This document shows positions 54,539 to 62,896 of a DNA stretch of 64,000 nt, in pieces. The notes under the pieces are model-generated. The model saw only the letters and a program-made list of their open reading frames with translations. It made no database searches and was not told the DNA's origin. A program made the position numbers and the translations under genes. The stretch is from Thalassospira sp. MCCC 1A01428 (GTDB lineage Bacteria > Pseudomonadota > Alphaproteobacteria > Rhodospirillales > Thalassospiraceae): contig NZ_JFJZ01000002.1 in NCBI RefSeq assembly GCF_002115825.1, positions 186,001-250,000 of the forward strand, in the 5' to 3' direction. Each line of letters starts with the position of its first letter. The stretch's first letter is position 1.

Positions 54539-56122
54539 ATGGTTACGAAAATGAAAATCACAAGAATTACAAAAACGAAAACGGGCACAATAATTGCCAG
54601 CAAGACCTTACCGGTTATGGCGGCATTTCTGTTTTTAAGTGGTTGCGCTGTGAAGATGGAGCCGATTAGCGATGCTGATCTGGCAGCCGCGGCGCAAAGC
54701 GACATGGCCCTGATTAAATCATCGGTGCCGGAAATTAACGGGCCGTTGACATTGCCAGATGCCATTGCCCGGGCGTTAAAATACAATCTTGCCAATCGGG
54801 TCAAGATTATGGAATCGGCGCTGGCGACAAAAAACTTTGACCTGGCCAAGCTCGACATGATGCCGCTTTTTAAAGCGGATGGCGGGTACAGTGCGCGCAC
54901 TAACAAAAACGCAACCAATAGTCGCGATTATGCAACCGATGTTGAATCACCATCCTATTCCTATTCCGACGATGCCCAGCATTGGGATGGCAATTTACGC
55001 TTCAGCTTTAATGTGCTGGATTTCGGGATCAGTTATTTACAGGCCAAGCAGGAAGCTGACCGTGCTGTTATTGCCCTGCACGCACGTACCAAATCAATGG
55101 CGCGGTTGATTCAGGAAGTGCGCACATCGTTCTGGCGGGTGGTTTTGCTGGAACGTGTGGCCCCGGAAGTGGACGATTTGCTGGTGCGTGCAGACCAATC
55201 GATGAAGGATCTGGAAACCGCCCGAACCGAGGGGTTGCGTCCGCCATTGGCTGTTCTGGAAGACAAGCGTGCCCTGATTGAAATCATTCAGCAGCTTGAA
55301 ACCATGCAACAGTCCATTGGTGCGGCCCGTATCGATCTGGCTTCGCTGATTAACGCGCCGGCAAAAACAGATTTGCAATTAAAAGTCGGCAGCGATTTTC
55401 CGCCCTTGCCGCGTAAACAGCCTGATTTTGACAAGCTGGAATTGTACGCGCTGGTTCATTCTTCGGATTACACCGACGAAATCTATAATCTGCGCATCGC
55501 CCAGAACGAATCGCGCAAGGCGATTGCCCGCCTGTTTCCGTCACTGGAAGGGTTTGGATCGCTGAATGCCGATACCAACCATTTCCTTGCCAATCGGTCA
55601 TGGTATGAAGCCGGTGCGCGTGTATCGTGGAACCTGTTTAACGTGTTGCGGATTGGTGACGTCAATGAAACCAATGACGCGCGCCGCAATATGACAGTCG
55701 CCCGGCGTATGGCCGCCAACATGGCTGTGATCACCACAGTCCATGTGTCGTGGCAGGAATATGCGGATGCAAATGCCCGCCTGGACCAAGCCAAACGAAT
55801 TGACGAAATCGACAAGGAAATTTCCAAGCTGACGGACGAGTCTGTTGCGACGGATGCCGTCACCGGGATGGAGCGAATTCGAAGTGAAATTCGGTCCTTG
55901 CGCTCGGCTGTGGCCCGTGTGCTGGCTTATTCCGATGCGCAGGATGCCTATGGCCGCTTCCTGTTCAGTCTGGGACTGGTGCCGGATGTCACATCGTCGT
56001 TGAATGCACCGGAAGAGGTTCTTGCCGAAAAAATCAAGGAATCGCTTGATAAATGGGAAGGGGGCGACCTGCCGATGATTGAAAATATTGGGACTATTCC
56101 TGATTTTGTTGATGAAAAATAA
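54539..56122 (+). CDS. TolC-like outer-membrane efflux lipoprotein
   Basis: 527 residues from ATG 54539, with AAGGGGGAAA upstream; the frame opens at a GTG at 54503. The N-terminus has a basic start, a hydrophobic stretch (LPVMAAFLFLSGC) and a lipobox with Cys as first mature residue, so the protein is an outer-membrane lipoprotein like NodT/CusC. The body follows the TolC pattern: two long helical repeats (LTLPDAIARALKYNLANRVK, LRFSFNVLDFGISYLQAKQE, RVSWNLFNVLRIGDVNETND) with many Ala/Gln/Glu positions. It would form the outer-membrane and periplasmic channel of a tripartite exporter. It is 195 bases after the giant gene and 58 before the first adaptor gene, all in one direction. Confidence 0.88.
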   Translation: MVTKMKITRITKTKTGTIIASKTLPVMAAFLFLSGCAVKMEPISDADLAAAAQSDMALIKSSVPEINGPLTLPDAIARALKYNLANRVKIMESALATKNFDLAKLDMMPLFKADGGYSARTNKNATNSRDYATDVESPSYSYSDDAQHWDGNLRFSFNVLDFGISYLQAKQEADRAVIALHARTKSMARLIQEVRTSFWRVVLLERVAPEVDDLLVRADQSMKDLETARTEGLRPPLAVLEDKRALIEIIQQLETMQQSIGAARIDLASLINAPAKTDLQLKVGSDFPPLPRKQPDFDKLELYALVHSSDYTDEIYNLRIAQNESRKAIARLFPSLEGFGSLNADTNHFLANRSWYEAGARVSWNLFNVLRIGDVNETNDARRNMTVARRMAANMAVITTVHVSWQEYADANARLDQAKRIDEIDKEISKLTDESVATDAVTGMERIRSEIRSLRSAVARVLAYSDAQDAYGRFLFSLGLVPDVTSSLNAPEEVLAEKIKESLDKWEGGDLPMIENIGTIPDFVDEK

Positions 56123-56180
56123 CGCGTGAAATGCCGGGATATGGGGTAAAACAGCGCCATGTCCGGGCGGAGTTTATAGA

Positions 56181-57056
56181 GTGTTCAGTGTGAAGACGGG
56201 AATTTTTGGTGTGGTTCTGGCAGCGACAATGGCGCTGTCACAGCCGGCATGGTCGCAAGGTGTTGATGCGGGGAATAGGGATTTACCCGCCCTGATACCG
56301 GCTCCCATGCCTGATTCTGCCGGAAATTTCCCGGGGGCAGATGTATCGGGTGATCGTTTTCAGGGGTCGGTTCGGGCCAAGATCCGCCCGGTGCAACATG
56401 CCATTTTGTCTGCGCCGCTGTCGGCGACACTGGTGCAATTGGGCGCACGCGAAGGCAGCCGGGTTAAAAAGGGCGAGCCCCTGATGAAATTTGACTGCAC
56501 CCCGCTTGAGGCGCAGTTAATTGTATCGCAAACCAGACGCAAGGCCGCATTAACCAAACTTGATGTTAATGAACGGCTTGAGAAAATTCACAATGTCAGC
56601 AAGCTGGAACTGTCGTTAAGCCGGTCTGAAGTTGAACTGACGGAAGCTGATATCAAGGGGATCCGGGCGCAATTGGCGCAATGTTCGGTTGATGCGCCGT
56701 TTTCGGGGGTCGTGACCCAGCAATTGATGCAGGCCCGCGAATTTGTCCGTGCCGGTGACCCGGTGTTGCGGCTGGTGAATATCGAGGATCTGGAAATCGA
56801 GATGGTCGTACCCTCAAGCTTGCTCACACGTTTGCATCGCGGGGACCATTTTGATTTGCATGTGGACGAGTTGAACCGCAACATTCCGTCAACCATCAAA
56901 TATGTTGTGCGCGAAGTTGACCCGGTAAGTCAGACGGTGCGGGTTATTGGTGCCCCGGTTAAACCCGATGACGACCTGTTACCGGGTATGAGTGGTAATG
57001 TCAGTTTTGACTTTAGCCAGACACAATCCGCACAAATTGCACCGGCGACCCGGTAA
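56181..57056 (+). CDS. Periplasmic HlyD/RND-type adaptor protein
   Basis: 291 residues from GTG 56181, with GGAG 12 bases upstream. A signal peptide (FGVVLAATMALSQPAWSQG) sends it to the periplasm. The lipoyl-like half shows LVQLGAREGSRVKKGEPLMK, a short helical hairpin follows (VSQTRRKAALTKLDVNERLE), and the second half-lipoyl is QCSVDAPFSGVVTQQLMQAR. The beta-barrel part ends with LRLVNIEDLEIEMVVPSSLL and VRVIGAPVKPDDDLLPGMSG. It is short for the family, with a small hairpin. It would link the TolC-like channel to inner-membrane partners. Its stop overlaps the start of the next gene (TAATG), so translation is coupled. Confidence 0.88.
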   Translation: MFSVKTGIFGVVLAATMALSQPAWSQGVDAGNRDLPALIPAPMPDSAGNFPGADVSGDRFQGSVRAKIRPVQHAILSAPLSATLVQLGAREGSRVKKGEPLMKFDCTPLEAQLIVSQTRRKAALTKLDVNERLEKIHNVSKLELSLSRSEVELTEADIKGIRAQLAQCSVDAPFSGVVTQQLMQAREFVRAGDPVLRLVNIEDLEIEMVVPSSLLTRLHRGDHFDLHVDELNRNIPSTIKYVVREVDPVSQTVRVIGAPVKPDDDLLPGMSGNVSFDFSQTQSAQIAPATR

Positions 57057-58399
57057 TGACAATACAGGATAATGCTGCGGGCGCACGTGGCCTTGCCAAT
57101 CTTTTATTGTTGCAGGACCGAATCCGTGATGCTGATAGTCGGGCGGCACTTGGTGCCGTTGTGGTTAATGACAGCCGGATCATTGTGCCTTACGACATTG
57201 CCGTGTGCTGGCAGGGCGAACGGGGACGGGGCGATGTGCTGGCCGTATCGAACCTGCCCGAACCGGAACGGCAATCGGCCTTTACATTGTGGAGCAAGAA
57301 GCTGTGTGCGCATTTGTCGCGCGCACGCCATGCCCGGCCAACCCGCATTGCTGTTGAGGATATCGACCAAAGCCTTCAGGTCGACTGGCCGCATTATTTG
57401 CCATCTCATTCATTGTGGTTGCCGTTGCGGGCACCGGGTGGGCATGAATTGGGCGGCATGGTGTTGTCGCGTGCCAAGCCCTGGCAGGACGAAGAATTGC
57501 GGGTTTTGGAACGGCTGGCAAAAACCACGGCCTTTTCACTGGAATTTCTGATGCGCCGTCGTCGCAGGCGTAACCTGTTACGCAATCGTAAGCGGTTTTT
57601 GCTGGCCGGTGTTGCAATTGCGGCAATCGCAGCAGCAATGTTTATCAAGGTGCCGTTGACAATTCTGGTACCTGCCGAGGTGGTGCCGCTTAACCCTTAT
57701 GTGGTGCGCGCACCGTTGCGCGGGGTTGTTGATACCGTGGATGTTGATGCCAACCAGATGGTCAAGGCAGGTGATAGCCTGGTGCATATGGATGCGACCC
57801 AGCTTGAAACCGATCTGGCCGTGGCACGCCAGGAATATGAAATTGCCATTGCCGAATATCGCCGCAGCCAGCAGGCGGCCAGTTCGGATCGGGAATCATC
57901 GAGCCAGATGCAGGTTTTGCTATCACGCGTGCATCAGAAAAATGCTGAACTGGAATATATAACCGGTCAGCTTGCCCGTGCCGATATCAAGGCCCCGCAG
58001 GATGGCATTGTGATTTTGCCTGGCCGCACCGAAATGGCCGGGTTGCCGGTATCGCAGGGCGAACGCCTGATGGTGCTGGCAGACCCGAAATCGGTGGAAA
58101 TGGAATTATGGTTGCCGGTGAATGACCGTATTCCGTTACATGACGATAACCGGGTGGTTCTGTTTTTAAATGTCGAACCCGATCATCCTTATGAAGCGAA
58201 AATGCGAATTGTGGATTTTCAGGCCAAAAACTCGCCCGCCGGGGTGTTGTCGTTTCGGGCGCGGTCGGGCTTTGTTGGTACCGACCGGCCAAGGGTTGGT
58301 CTGCGAGGGGTTGCCAAAATATACGGCGATGATGTGCCGTTATATGTGATGTTGTTTCGCAGGCCGTGGGCAGCGCTTCGGCCCTGGCTGGAACTGTAG
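57056..58399 (+). CDS. GAF-like domain fused to HlyD-type adaptor
   Basis: 447 residues. The first 165 residues lack any signal peptide and look like a cytosolic GAF-type sensory domain (LWLPLRAPGGHELGGMVLSR, then KPWQDEELRVLERLAKTTAF), typical of GAF C-terminal strands and helix. A basic stretch (RRRRRRNLLRNRKR) and one membrane helix (181-197, FLLAGVAIAAIAAAMFI) follow. The periplasmic part is an HlyD-like adaptor: lipoyl half YVVRAPLRGVVDTVDVDANQ, helical hairpin, second half IKAPQDGIVILPG. So a cytosolic sensor is joined to an exporter adaptor in one chain. The ligand of the GAF domain is unknown. Start overlaps the previous stop; the next gene begins 10 bases after its stop. Confidence 0.88.
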   Translation: MTIQDNAAGARGLANLLLLQDRIRDADSRAALGAVVVNDSRIIVPYDIAVCWQGERGRGDVLAVSNLPEPERQSAFTLWSKKLCAHLSRARHARPTRIAVEDIDQSLQVDWPHYLPSHSLWLPLRAPGGHELGGMVLSRAKPWQDEELRVLERLAKTTAFSLEFLMRRRRRRNLLRNRKRFLLAGVAIAAIAAAMFIKVPLTILVPAEVVPLNPYVVRAPLRGVVDTVDVDANQMVKAGDSLVHMDATQLETDLAVARQEYEIAIAEYRRSQQAASSDRESSSQMQVLLSRVHQKNAELEYITGQLARADIKAPQDGIVILPGRTEMAGLPVSQGERLMVLADPKSVEMELWLPVNDRIPLHDDNRVVLFLNVEPDHPYEAKMRIVDFQAKNSPAGVLSFRARSGFVGTDRPRVGLRGVAKIYGDDVPLYVMLFRRPWAALRPWLEL

Positions 58400-58408
58400 G
58401 GGCGATTT

Positions 58409-60529
58409 ATGGCCGCACCGGCGTTATCCTTTGGTCAGCCCGGACGACAGCAGGAACCGCCCCCGGTTTTGCGGCGCGACCTTGACATTGTTCCGGGGGA
58501 GCCGGAACGTAATGGGCGCCCGGTTTATATTTTGCATGATGCAGCCGCCGGGCGGCATTTTCAGCTTGATCCGGTAACGGTTGATTTGCTGCCGCTGATT
58601 GATGGCAGGCCCGCCGACAAAATTTCACAACTGGCAGAAAAGTTTCTGGGCCATACCGTATCGACCGAGGAAATAACCCGGCTGTTTGGCTTTTTGCGCG
58701 CCCATAACCTGGTGCTGTGTGATGACGTGCAGCATGGTCGCCATAAAACCCAGCTTAAAATGAAGCCGGGTTTGGCGGCCAAACTGGTGAAATCGTATAT
58801 TTCATTTCGGTTGCCATTGTTAACGCCGGACCTGTTTTTAAACCGTACGATTGGCTATGTCCGCTGGCTGGCATCCTCGCCAATGGTGTTTTTGCATGTC
58901 TGTGCCGCCCTTGCTGGCATTTACCTGGTGTCGCGTCAGCCCGATGTGTTTTTGCATACCCTGCGCGGATTTTTATCGTTCGAAGGCATTGTCGCCTATG
59001 GCCTGGCGGTGACAGCGGTAAAATCGGTACACGAGCTGTCACATGCCTATACGGCCAAGGCGCACGGCTTGCGGGTGCCGGTGATTGGTGTGGCTTTCAT
59101 TGTGTTCTGGCCGGTTTTATATACCGATACCACCGATGCCTGGCGGTTGCCCAGCCGCCGTGACCGGCTGGAAATTGGTGCTGCCGGGGTTATATGCGAA
59201 CTGGTGATTGCCGCCTGGTCGATGCTGTTGTGGAACCTGTTTCCTGATGGACCCATTGGGTCCATCCTGTTTTTGTTTGGCACCAGCACCTGGATTCTCA
59301 GCCTGTTTGTCAATTTGAATCCGCTGATGCGCTATGACGGATATTACCTGTTTTCCGACCTGGTGCGTGAACGCAACCTTGAAAGCCGCGCCCATGCCGT
59401 ATGTCGCTGGAAATTGCGCGAAGTGGTTTTGGGCCTGGGCGCAGTTCCGCCCGAAAAGCCGACTTTGCTGTTGATCGGCTTTGGCTTTACCATCTGGGTT
59501 TACCGTTTTCTGCTGTTTTTTGGCATCGCATTGGCGGTGTATCATTTGTTCTTCAAAACACTGGGGATCGTCCTGTTTCTGGTCGAAATCTATTTCTTTA
59601 TTGCCCGACCGATCATAAAGGAAATCGTTGTGTGGTTTTCATTTGGCAAATTGCTGAAATTCAATTTTGCGCTGATGCGATCACTGGCGGTGCTGGGGGT
59701 GTTTCTGGCGTGGCTGTTGATCCCGTGGCAGGGCGAAGTCAGCGCGCCAGCGGTTTTAACCCTGACTTATAATACCGTTTATGCGCCAATGGCCGCCCGG
59801 GTGGAAAAGGTTTTGGTCACAACCGGGCAGATGGTGAAAAAGGGCGATGTGATTGCCCGCCTGCAATCGCCTGAACTCGATGAACAGATTGCGGTTGCCG
59901 AACTTAAACGTGCTGAACTGGCATGGGAAAATGCCAGTATCGGCGTTGATGCCTTGCGCCAGAACCGGGCATTGGTGCTTGCCAGCCAGTTTGCCACCCA
60001 GGAACGGGTTTTGCGCGGCCAGCAGGCGCAACAACAGCGTCTGGTGCTACGTGCGCCTGCGTCGGGAAAAGTGGTCGATATGAACGACACCATCAATCAG
60101 GGCGCATGGATTGGTGTGGATGAACCGGTTTTATCGGTGGTCGAGGACGGGGCAGAAGTTATCGCCTATCTTGATGAATTGTCGCTGCCCAGAATTGAAC
60201 CGGGGGCCACGGCCACATTTTATTCCGAAGACGGGGTTCAATTGCCGGTACGGGCCACGGTGTCGCGGATTGATGCCACCGGGGTCACCAACCTAACCGA
60301 ACCCTATATGCGGTCACAAAATGGCGGACCGATTGAAACCGTGGAACAGCCAGATAAAAGTTTCGTGCCCGGCCGCGCGATTTACCGGGTGGTGTTAAAA
60401 AACACCACTGGTGCCAAAGTCCCCAGTGCCGTGCGTGGTAAAGTGATCATCACCGCCCGCCCCGAAAGCCAGTTTAGCAAACTGTCACGCCGCATGGTGT
60501 CGCTGTTGCAGAGGGAAAGCCAGCTTTAG
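58409..60529 (+). CDS. PqqD-like/M50 site-2-type protease/HlyD fusion membrane protein
   Basis: 706 residues. A soluble N-terminal region has a PqqD-like winged-helix segment (about 50-105: HFQLDPVTVDLLPLIDGRPA). The membrane part (about 150-440, six or more helices) contains the zinc motif VHELSH (His208, Glu209, His212) and the second motif NLNPLMRYDGYY with Asp310, so the M50/S2P active site is complete. The C-terminal part (about 445-706) is HlyD-like with lipoyl half-motifs YAPMAARVEKVLVTTGQMVK and VLRAPASGKVVDMNDTIN and a beta-barrel. The protein would span inner membrane and periplasm. I infer it both processes and helps translocate a substrate, the giant protein being the obvious candidate. 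It ends the operon; no clear terminator is seen. Confidence 0.92.
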   Translation: MAAPALSFGQPGRQQEPPPVLRRDLDIVPGEPERNGRPVYILHDAAAGRHFQLDPVTVDLLPLIDGRPADKISQLAEKFLGHTVSTEEITRLFGFLRAHNLVLCDDVQHGRHKTQLKMKPGLAAKLVKSYISFRLPLLTPDLFLNRTIGYVRWLASSPMVFLHVCAALAGIYLVSRQPDVFLHTLRGFLSFEGIVAYGLAVTAVKSVHELSHAYTAKAHGLRVPVIGVAFIVFWPVLYTDTTDAWRLPSRRDRLEIGAAGVICELVIAAWSMLLWNLFPDGPIGSILFLFGTSTWILSLFVNLNPLMRYDGYYLFSDLVRERNLESRAHAVCRWKLREVVLGLGAVPPEKPTLLLIGFGFTIWVYRFLLFFGIALAVYHLFFKTLGIVLFLVEIYFFIARPIIKEIVVWFSFGKLLKFNFALMRSLAVLGVFLAWLLIPWQGEVSAPAVLTLTYNTVYAPMAARVEKVLVTTGQMVKKGDVIARLQSPELDEQIAVAELKRAELAWENASIGVDALRQNRALVLASQFATQERVLRGQQAQQQRLVLRAPASGKVVDMNDTINQGAWIGVDEPVLSVVEDGAEVIAYLDELSLPRIEPGATATFYSEDGVQLPVRATVSRIDATGVTNLTEPYMRSQNGGPIETVEQPDKSFVPGRAIYRVVLKNTTGAKVPSAVRGKVIITARPESQFSKLSRRMVSLLQRESQL

Positions 60530-60557
60530 GCGGTTGATCTTCCCGTAATTTAGATCT

Positions 60558-60760
60558 TGCTGTCGCCGACCATAGATTCCTCGCCCGAATGGCTTGTGCC
60601 TTTGCGAATCTGCCTGTGGCAATCCAATGGACAGATGCATTTTTGCACGTCGTGGATTTGAGGGCCTAGGTGGTTAGGCCATAGTTGCGTAGGAAATGTC
60701 TGTGGATCGGAAGGGGAAATTAGGATGTGGTTGATGGGTGATTTTCTTAAACAGTCGCCA
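60558..60760. repeat. Degenerate direct repeat, left copy
   Basis: It begins with TGCTGTCG and contains TGCGAATCTGCCT, GTCGTGGATTTGAG and TTTTCTTAAACAGTCGCCA. It aligns along its length to 62687-62880 in the same orientation, with point changes and single-base indels (for example one base missing near CCAATGGACAGATGC). Its coding capacity is broken in both copies. It marks the left end of the two-gene cassette. Confidence 0.75.
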
Positions 60761-60807
60761 AACTTCAAATCCTAAGCTCATTTCGCATCGCCTCAACTTT
60801 CTGTATT

Positions 60808-61737
60808 TTAGTCGATACCTTGCGCGCCCAAGTCATCTAGAGAGGCGAGGGTATATCTTGGGCGGCTCTGACCAACTTGAACGACATTGAACTTCACACG
60901 AGTTGGTTTGTGAAGCCATTCGCGATTGAGTACGTCCGGCTCATCGATATCTAGCCCTAAACGACCTCGAATCACTTTAGATTCACCAGATACAACAAAC
61001 TCAAAGCTTCGTCCCTGCGGGAGGAAGCCTTGAAACTCACCGAAATACGTTTCCTCAGTTTCGAAAACGTTATCTTTGCGTAGCCTTCTTTCTGAGCTTT
61101 TCAGCTCTTCTAGGCTGTTATACTTGAAATAGCTATCGCGGAACTCTAATCCGCACCAAGCACCTCTCTTTGAGATTTCCGATAAAAAAGCAGCAACTTT
61201 GCTAACTGCCCGAGGGTGAATTTCCTCAACTATGTCCGAGATATCATCATCCGTTCCCTCAGCGGAAACGCGAAGCAGCTCTTTAAGGATTTCGACAGCG
61301 CCGCCTGCGCTCGCTTTTTCTTCAAAAAGCTCCCCTTGGAGATTTGGTAGCTCCATTTCAAAGCCAAATGAGCCAGTCGCCATCCCTGTGATCATGAGGG
61401 GGGCGAGAGATTTATCAGGAATGGGACCGGAATACTTTAGAGACCCTTTAAGGCCCGCAACAATGGCAGAGAATGCGTCCACAAATGCGGAAGAGGCGCT
61501 ACCTGCAAAATCAGCTGAAATGGCAGTGCTGCCACGCACAGGATCACCCCGAAAGGTCAGAGATAAACTTTCAGGTTCTTGGATAGGGTATGGAAGCCGC
61601 TCTAGTTCTTCTTTTAGCTCTTTGAGGCGAGCTTCTAGTCCGAAGCGATCAATAACATTCTCGCTCGGAATATTTTCGAGTATTACTTCTACCTCATTGA
61701 TTTCCGAAAGAAGTGCATCCTTTCTTCTAATCTTCAT
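60808..61737 (-). CDS. Uncharacterised coiled-coil-start protein, partner of the nucleotidyltransferase-like gene
   Basis: 309 residues from ATG 61737, overlapping the preceding gene stop by four bases (61734-61737), so translation is coupled. Residues 1-50 form a heptad-like helical segment (LLSEINEVEVILENIPSENV, LEARLKELKEELERLPYP). The middle has a Ser/Ala/Gly-rich part (GSTAISADFAGSASSAFVDA), and the end is mainly strands (LGLDIDEPDVLNREWLHKPT, VKFNVVQVGQSRPRYTLASL). There is no signal peptide or membrane helix. I do not recognise the family. DNA is visibly richer in A+T than the flanking genes, with Thr/Ser codons different from the host average, consistent with transfer. Function is unknown; see the neighbour for an inferred role. 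Confidence 0.7.
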   Translation of the reverse strand: MKIRRKDALLSEINEVEVILENIPSENVIDRFGLEARLKELKEELERLPYPIQEPESLSLTFRGDPVRGSTAISADFAGSASSAFVDAFSAIVAGLKGSLKYSGPIPDKSLAPLMITGMATGSFGFEMELPNLQGELFEEKASAGGAVEILKELLRVSAEGTDDDISDIVEEIHPRAVSKVAAFLSEISKRGAWCGLEFRDSYFKYNSLEELKSSERRLRKDNVFETEETYFGEFQGFLPQGRSFEFVVSGESKVIRGRLGLDIDEPDVLNREWLHKPTRVKFNVVQVGQSRPRYTLASLDDLGAQGID

Positions 61738-62294
61738 GGTTGAAATCCTGAGCTCTTTGTCGCCAGAAGGCTCTTAGCCTGCGCATCGTCAGTCGGAGCA
61801 AGGTCAACCTCAGCATATCCTTTCCACATCCCATCCCTCCGATGAGACCACAAGCTGTACCAGTAGCATATATCGTGGATATTAAGCTGAGGAAGAATCT
61901 TTATAAAGTGATCTACTTTGTAAAGATTCTTTACGGCTTGGCGATCCATGTATGGCTGAAGCGTGGACATGAAGGTCAGCTGTGTTTCACCTGCGGGTAG
62001 GAATGCATAGGTGACTACATCCACATCGTTTGGTGATCGACCCTCAGTGTCTTCAATATGTTCAAGAAAGCTCCCATCGATCCACTGGAAGCCCTGAGTT
62101 AGGCCAATGGAGTGCAGTCCCGCTCTGAGATCAATAAATCCATTTAGAATTTTAAGCCGCTCGGCGCTCAAGCAGAAGCGATCTGCAAAATCAATTAGGG
62201 AAACCTTATATGGAGAACGGTTTTTTCCGGCGGGATTAGCGCCGGGCCTAATGGGCGGTACTACACCTGCCATATTCCAATCTGGGATAGACAA
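61734..62294 (-). CDS. DUF6932-like putative nucleotidyltransferase
   Basis: 186 residues from TTG 62294, with ACAGGA upstream. An ATG at 62273 is an alternative, but the residues between (IPDWNMAGVVPPIRPG) look like the conserved opening of the family, so I keep TTG. GFQWIDGSFLEHIEDTEG and SPNDVDVVTYAFLPAGE give a GS plus D-x-D pattern (Asp-Val-Asp) of minimal nucleotidyltransferases, as in the DUF6932 family. It could transfer a nucleotide to RNA or protein, as some toxin-antitoxin or defence enzymes do. It overlaps the coiled-coil gene by four bases; the two sit together between direct repeats beside a tRNA gene, which fits a mobile accessory cassette. The catalytic role is inferred from motifs only. 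Confidence 0.72.
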   Translation of the reverse strand: MSIPDWNMAGVVPPIRPGANPAGKNRSPYKVSLIDFADRFCLSAERLKILNGFIDLRAGLHSIGLTQGFQWIDGSFLEHIEDTEGRSPNDVDVVTYAFLPAGETQLTFMSTLQPYMDRQAVKNLYKVDHFIKILPQLNIHDICYWYSLWSHRRDGMWKGYAEVDLAPTDDAQAKSLLATKSSGFQP

Positions 62295-62371
62295 ATTTTT
62301 TTCCTGTACGATTTCATTGCAGTTTAATCTGTCGGGAGTAAATCAATCTAAACACTACATTGTGTAAGCTA

Positions 62372-62640
62372 TCAAGCACTTAACGTTGTTTCAAACCTAA
62401 TGGGCGAGGATAGTTGTATGACGACATGGTCGTTACGTACTGTGATGTGAGTGTGGGCAAGATCCAAGATATCGCATCCGAGCCCGGCGTAGATCTTGCG
62501 CATGATTGTATAGTTCGCTGTGACCATTGGCCGGTCCTGCTTTCGCTCGGCGTCCAGCGTGAAGATTGTGTCTCAGAACGACCCACGACAACGCGGTGGT
62601 TGTAGTGGGTTGCATTGGTTGCTGCGCTGACGTGGGGCAG
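62372..62640 (-). pseudogene. Remnant of an unidentified gene with a frameshift
   Basis: On the minus strand an open frame ends with TGA at 62374-62372 and reads VTANYTIMRKIYAGLGCDIL, DLAHTHITVRNDHVVIQLS and so on for 66 residues, back to an in-frame stop at 62575-62573. Just upstream a different frame reads ATHYNHRVVVGRSE. The two join well if one frameshift near 62575 is allowed. The sequence is protein-like but I cannot name the family. It has no start or ribosome site and is probably a decayed fragment. Confidence 0.4.
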
Positions 62641-62686
62641 TAGAGTAGGCCTCAAAGGGACAGGTAGCCAAGGGGCTCGGGAATGC

Positions 62687-62880
62687 TGCTGTCGAAGATA
62701 AATGAACCCGAGGCGGCCTATGCGAATCTGCCTATGGTAGTTCATTTGGACGGGCGCATTATTGTGCGCCGCGGATTTGAGAATTGTGGTGGTCAAGACA
62801 TAGATGTGGGAGGAATACGTGTGTGGGTTGGGCGGGGAAGTTGGGAGGTGGTTCATTGGCGATTTACTGAAACAATCGCA
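62687..62880. repeat. Degenerate direct repeat, right copy
   Basis: It starts with TGCTGTCG, carries TGCGAATCTGCCT, CGCGGATTTGAG, and ends TTTACTGAAACAATCGCA. It is the counterpart of the left repeat at 60558-60760, about 2.13 kb away, in direct orientation. In one plus-strand frame it encodes a continuous peptide (ANLPMVVHLDGRIIVRRGFE) that is broken in the left copy, so this copy may be the less decayed. It ends 16 bases before the terminator of tRNA-Ala. Confidence 0.75.
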
Positions 62881-62896
62881 AGCCCCCGGATACAAC

